Shown one piece after another: positions 7,002 to 9,526 of a DNA stretch of 9,526 bases; positions within the stretch are counted from its first letter, which is position 1, and every line of letters starts with the position of its first letter. The notes below the pieces were generated by a model. The model saw only the letters and a list, made by a program, of their open reading frames with translations. It ran no database searches and was not told where the DNA came from. Origin of the DNA: Methanobacteriota archaeon (lineage in GTDB: Archaea; Thermoplasmatota; Thermoplasmata; RBG-16-68-12); assembly GCA_005878325.1 (NCBI GenBank), contig VBMR01000148.1, forward strand, positions 1-9,526, in the 5' to 3' direction. The position numbers and the translations under genes were made by a program.

Positions 7002-7553
7002 CTATTTCTTCAATCGGTCCGCGAACTGCTTTCGGAATTTCGCGACCTTGGGGGCGACGACGGCTCGACAGTATCCCGCGAACGGATTCTTTCGGAAGTA
7101 GTCCTGGTGGTATTCCTCAGCGCGGTAGAAGGTGCTCGCCGCGGTGACTTCCGTGACGATCGGGTGTCGCCAGAGTTCGGCGTCGTTCACTTCGGCGATG
7201 ACCTGTCTCGCGGCCTTCTCCTGTTCGGGGGTGTGGAAGAAGATCGCGGAACGGTACTGCGTCCCCTCGTCCGCGCCCTGGCGGTTCAGGGTCGTCGGAT
7301 CGTGGACGGAGAAGAAGATCCGGAGCAGGTCGACATACGGGACCGCCTGCGCGTCGAAGGTGATCTGAACCGCCTCCGCATGCCCCGTCGTGTCCGTGCA
7401 GACGGCCTCGTACGAAGGATTTGCGAGGTGTCCGCCGGTGTAGCCGACCTCCACCTTCTCGACCCCTTTGAGTTCCTGGAAGACGGGCTGGAGACACCAG
7501 AAGCATCCGCCCGCGAGCGTCGCGACTTCAAACTTCGAATGGGGGCTCATCAT
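7002..7553 (-). CDS. msrA: Peptide methionine-(S)-sulfoxide reductase
   Basis: 183 residues, typical for MsrA, which reduces the S-epimer of methionine sulfoxide in oxidised proteins using thioredoxin as electron donor. The catalytic motif GGCFWC (15-20) places the nucleophile at C17. VGYTGG (36-41), YRSAIF (100-105) and YFRKNPFAGYC (152-162) are standard family segments, and C162 is a likely resolving cysteine. Two tandem ATGs (7553 and 7550) are possible starts. The amidohydrolase stop is 71 bases upstream and the zinc-ribbon gene starts 57 bases downstream. The thioredoxin-like CxxC protein two genes down fits a shared oxidative-damage role, though whether it serves as the reductant is unknown. 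The protein has no signal peptide and should be cytosolic. Confidence 0.96.
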   Translation of the reverse strand: MMSPHSKFEVATLAGGCFWCLQPVFQELKGVEKVEVGYTGGHLANPSYEAVCTDTTGHAEAVQITFDAQAVPYVDLLRIFFSVHDPTTLNRQGADEGTQYRSAIFFHTPEQEKAARQVIAEVNDAELWRHPIVTEVTAASTFYRAEEYHQDYFRKNPFAGYCRAVVAPKVAKFRKQFADRLKK

Positions 7554-7624
7554 GGATTACCGAGGCTCATTCCGCTCCCGTCCAAGATGAAGGTTTGCCA
7601 CGGTCCGACCCGGATCCGGGTCCT

Positions 7625-8473
7625 TCACTTGAGCAGCTTGGCAGCGTTCCGGCTCAGGATCTGTTCTAAGGTCGACTCCTTCAGCGGAAGGCCACGGATG
7701 CCGTCCAATTCTTCGCGGATCCCGGGAATCCCAGGCCCGGGCCAGTCCGAACCGAAGACGACCTTCGCCGCGATCTCCTCGAGACGCGGGAACCACTCCA
7801 AGAGCCGCCGCGGCGGGATGCTCGAGATGTCCAGGTACATCTTCGGATGGCGACGGAGCAGATAGAAGGCGGTGTCGCACCAGAGGGGACGACCGCCGTG
7901 GGCCATGAGGATCGTAAGGTCCGGGAAATCCTGCGCCACGTCGTCAAGGGCCATTGGGTCGCCGAACTTCGAGCGGGCTCCGGGGAAGATCGAGGTCCCC
8001 GTGTGAACTGTGACGGGCATCCCGATTCGTTCGGCTGTCTGGTAGATGGTCCGAAGCGCGGGCATCTTTCCGTCCGCGTAGGCGTTCGCGGCGAAGAGCT
8101 GATGGGGTGGATGGATCTTCATCCCGCCCATTTCCCATTTCGATTCGAGGCGCTCGACATCGCGCTTCGGATTCTTTGATCGCTTCGGATGAACCGACCC
8201 GAACGGAATCAGTCGCTTGCGATCTTCATGCGCGAACTCCCCAACCATGCGATTCGCATCTTCGGTGAATCCCATCACCTCAGGCGCGACGTAGTTGATC
8301 AGGCATGCGCGTTCGACGCCCACCGAGTCAAGATGCTCCAGGAATGCGCGTGGGTCCTCCATCAAACGGGCGATTCGTTCCCGGTCTGGAATTCTCTCCA
8401 GCAGGATATCGAGCACTGCGGGTTTGATCTGATTGTACGGCTCCAAGTGGACATGGACGTCCGTAATTCCCAT
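7625..8473 (-). CDS. Amidohydrolase family 2 TIM-barrel metal-dependent hydrolase or decarboxylase
   Basis: 282 residues of the PF04909 amidohydrolase-2 group, which includes ACMSD-type decarboxylases and hydrolases. Metal-site residues occur in order: HVH (H7, H9) on strand 1, KIH (H121), VTVHTG (H157), MAHGG (H192) and the strand-8 Asp in FGSDWPG (D243). The C-terminal ILSRNAAKLL is the usual family end. I chose ATG 8473 because it puts DVHVHL right at the N-terminus, as in homologues. The open frame continues upstream to 8563, but that part is not conserved and runs through the divergent control region. The substrate cannot be assigned. It is first in the minus-strand group with msrA and may share a transcript with it, across a 71-base gap. 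Confidence 0.9.
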   Translation of the reverse strand: MGITDVHVHLEPYNQIKPAVLDILLERIPDRERIARLMEDPRAFLEHLDSVGVERACLINYVAPEVMGFTEDANRMVGEFAHEDRKRLIPFGSVHPKRSKNPKRDVERLESKWEMGGMKIHPPHQLFAANAYADGKMPALRTIYQTAERIGMPVTVHTGTSIFPGARSKFGDPMALDDVAQDFPDLTILMAHGGRPLWCDTAFYLLRRHPKMYLDISSIPPRRLLEWFPRLEEIAAKVVFGSDWPGPGIPGIREELDGIRGLPLKESTLEQILSRNAAKLLK

Positions 8474-8508
8474 GGAAACAATCGCGTATCTTGGATTTGG
8501 GGAAATGC

Positions 8509-8534
8509 CTTTCGGATGGGAATTCCTCCGAAAG
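8509..8534. repeat. 26-base inverted repeat in a divergent control region
   Basis: CTTTCGGA (8509-8516) and TCCGAAAG (8527-8534) are perfect 8-base inverted arms around a 10-base spacer that itself contains the palindrome GGAATTCC. It lies 36 bases before the amidohydrolase ATG and 10 bases before the TATA-like box of the membrane-protein gene. That position suits a dimeric regulator controlling both genes, or an RNA hairpin in the amidohydrolase leader. Confidence 0.4.
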
Positions 8535-8544
8535 TAATACAAGC

Positions 8545-8552
8545 CTTTTATC
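8545..8552 (+). promoter_or_regulatory. TATA-like box for the membrane-protein gene
   Basis: CTTTTATC, centred about 27 bases before an in-frame GTG at 8576 and about 45 before the ATG at 8594. A leaderless GTG start, or a leader of about 18 bases carrying GGTGGAGG (8575-8582), would both fit. Confidence 0.5.
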
Positions 8553-8593
8553 GGTTGAACCACAATTCGTACAAGGTGGAGGATGCCGGCCCG

Positions 8594-9466
8594 ATGACCC
8601 CTGCCACGTCGACCGTGGTTCGGTCTGCCCCCGGGTTCATACCGTCACGCGCCCCAGCCCTCGCCATGCATTCGGGTTTTCTGGTCAATGCGTACGGATT
8701 CTTCCTAATCGTGGGGACCTCCGTGCAGTGGTTGTCGCTCCAACCTCCGGGGACCACACTGGGCCCTCCGAGTTTCGTCCAGGGTCTCATCATTCGGCTC
8801 GTGGAAGGAGTCTATCTGGCCGTCTTTGGCGTCATCCTCGCGATCGGTGGATTCGTCTGGTTACAGAGGGAACGGCGTGGAGCAGCCGGAGGGGGCTACC
8901 AGCCCTCCGGACGATGGCGCCATCTCCTGGCTTACGGAGCCGTCACGATGATCGCCATCGCTGCGATCGTGAGCGCTGCCCCATCTCCTCACCGGACCTT
9001 GATGTTCGTATCGTCCGATTTCCGGCTCCAGACTCTACCGGGGGACCGGCCATACGAGAACTACTTCATGTCCCGCCCCTTCTTTGCCTTCGAAGGCGAG
9101 GCCCTTTTCCCGGAATTCTCCGTGACTTGGACGGATAACCAGACGGGCGCGGTCGTGCAGCGGGACGGCCTCGTCACCGCGTGGGTGACCGCTCCATCGG
9201 AGTTCCCGCACCCGATGCCGTTTGGTAACGGAAACCTCGCCCCGGCCGACGGCACCTACGTCCTCTGGGTCCAATACACCCTATGCGAGACTCCCGCGAC
9301 TCCGCCCTGTTCGAACTACACGGCCTTGGTTACAGGGGATCTGATGATCGCGACCCAGGGGGCATACGTGCCCGTCCAACTTGCATTGGGGGCGGCCGGG
9401 TCCCTCTTGATGGCTATTGCCCTGGTTCAGTCCGTCCGAGGCAATCGCCGGACGACCTCTCGGTAA
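8594..9466 (+). CDS. Hypothetical four-helix membrane protein with extracytoplasmic domain
   Basis: Unrecognised protein of 290 residues from ATG 8594 (296 from GTG 8576; ATG 8516 is also in frame but lies upstream of the TATA box). Predicted helices by eye are at about 27-49, 63-90, 110-129 and 258-281. Basic QRERRG after helix 2 and RGNRR at the C-terminus suggest both are cytoplasmic, which puts residues 130-257 outside. That domain looks beta-rich (FSVTWTDNQTG, YVLWVQYTL), has a likely disulfide pair C231/C239, and two N-glycosylation sequons, N182-Q-T and N241-Y-T. There is no lipobox, protease or transporter motif I can name. It is transcribed divergently from the amidohydrolase. Upstream frame extension to 8189 is a shadow of that gene. 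A sensor or surface-anchored binding role is only a guess. Confidence 0.8.
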   Translation: MTPATSTVVRSAPGFIPSRAPALAMHSGFLVNAYGFFLIVGTSVQWLSLQPPGTTLGPPSFVQGLIIRLVEGVYLAVFGVILAIGGFVWLQRERRGAAGGGYQPSGRWRHLLAYGAVTMIAIAAIVSAAPSPHRTLMFVSSDFRLQTLPGDRPYENYFMSRPFFAFEGEALFPEFSVTWTDNQTGAVVQRDGLVTAWVTAPSEFPHPMPFGNGNLAPADGTYVLWVQYTLCETPATPPCSNYTALVTGDLMIATQGAYVPVQLALGAAGSLLMAIALVQSVRGNRRTTSR

Positions 9467-9525
9467 TCTCGGTACGGCGTGGTGCAAGGCGGCCCGTCCG
9501 CGTACAGGAGGACGTTCTCGCCGGG
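9427..9525 (-). CDS. Possible C-terminal end of a gene entering from the right edge
   Basis: An open minus-strand frame of 32 residues ends in TGA at 9427-9429 and continues off the window. Its codons mostly end in G or C, as in real genes here, and the peptide (with LLYADGPPCTTPYRDY) looks protein-like. It would overlap the tail of the membrane-protein gene by 40 bases, end to end. It is too short to assign a family and could be a chance frame. Confidence 0.35.
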   Translation of the reverse strand, partial: PGENVLLYADGPPCTTPYRDYREVVRRLPRTD

Positions 9526-9526
9526 G

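Noticed and set aside
8474..8563. N-terminal extension of the amidohydrolase to 8563
   Set aside because: The 30 extra residues are not conserved in type and run through the inverted repeat. The ATG at 8473 puts the HxH motif at the usual place.
8189..8593. N-terminal extension of the membrane protein to an ATG at 8189
   Set aside because: It is antisense to the amidohydrolase and to the divergent control region. The TATA-like box at 8545 supports a start at 8576 or 8594.
1..9526. CRISPR arrays, tRNA/rRNA genes, insertion sequences or defence islands
   Set aside because: No spaced direct repeats, cloverleaf-like segments, transposase motifs or terminal inverted repeats were seen.

Overview
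The window looks archaeal and is GC-rich (roughly 60-65% by eye, with strongly G/C-ending codons). AT-rich TATA-like boxes sit about 27-35 bases upstream of several first-gene start codons with little or no leader, which is the usual archaeal leaderless or short-leader layout. SD-like GGTGAG or GTGAG motifs appear at internal operon genes. The SDR at 3669 most resembles the L-threonine dehydrogenase type known from Thermoplasma. Together these suggest a GC-rich, probably oxygen-exposed member of the Thermoplasmatota; this lineage is an inference.

Layout. (1) 1-1239, minus strand: a class I SAM methyltransferase followed by the N-terminal half of endonuclease IV, which runs off the left edge. 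(2) 1240-1347: a divergent promoter region with one TATA-like box for each direction. (3) 1348-3199, plus: an aldehyde dehydrogenase lacking about 50 residues normally found in the family, then a gamma-class carbonic anhydrase homologue 4 bases downstream. (4) 3200-4613, plus: a new TATA box, then a hotdog-fold acyl-CoA thioesterase and an SDR dehydrogenase/epimerase, tightly coupled. (5) 4619-8473, minus: in transcription order a TIM-barrel amidohydrolase, MsrA, a 60-residue zinc-ribbon protein and a large DUF255 thioredoxin-like protein. The SDR and DUF255 genes converge with only 5 bases between their stops. (6) 8474-8593: a second divergent region with a 26-base inverted repeat and a good TATA box. 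(7) 8594-9466, plus: an unrecognised four-helix membrane protein with an extracytoplasmic domain. A possible convergent partial gene lies at the right edge.

How the genes may work together: MsrA and the CxxC-bearing DUF255 protein could form a thiol-redox or oxidative-damage group with the zinc ribbon. The thioesterase/SDR and ALDH/carbonic anhydrase pairs look like small-molecule metabolism, but no full pathway is visible. I see no tRNA, rRNA, CRISPR array or insertion sequence, and no gene-free stretch longer than 300 bases. The best second-look items are the internally shortened ALDH, the unrecognised membrane protein with its divergent control region, and the redox cluster.
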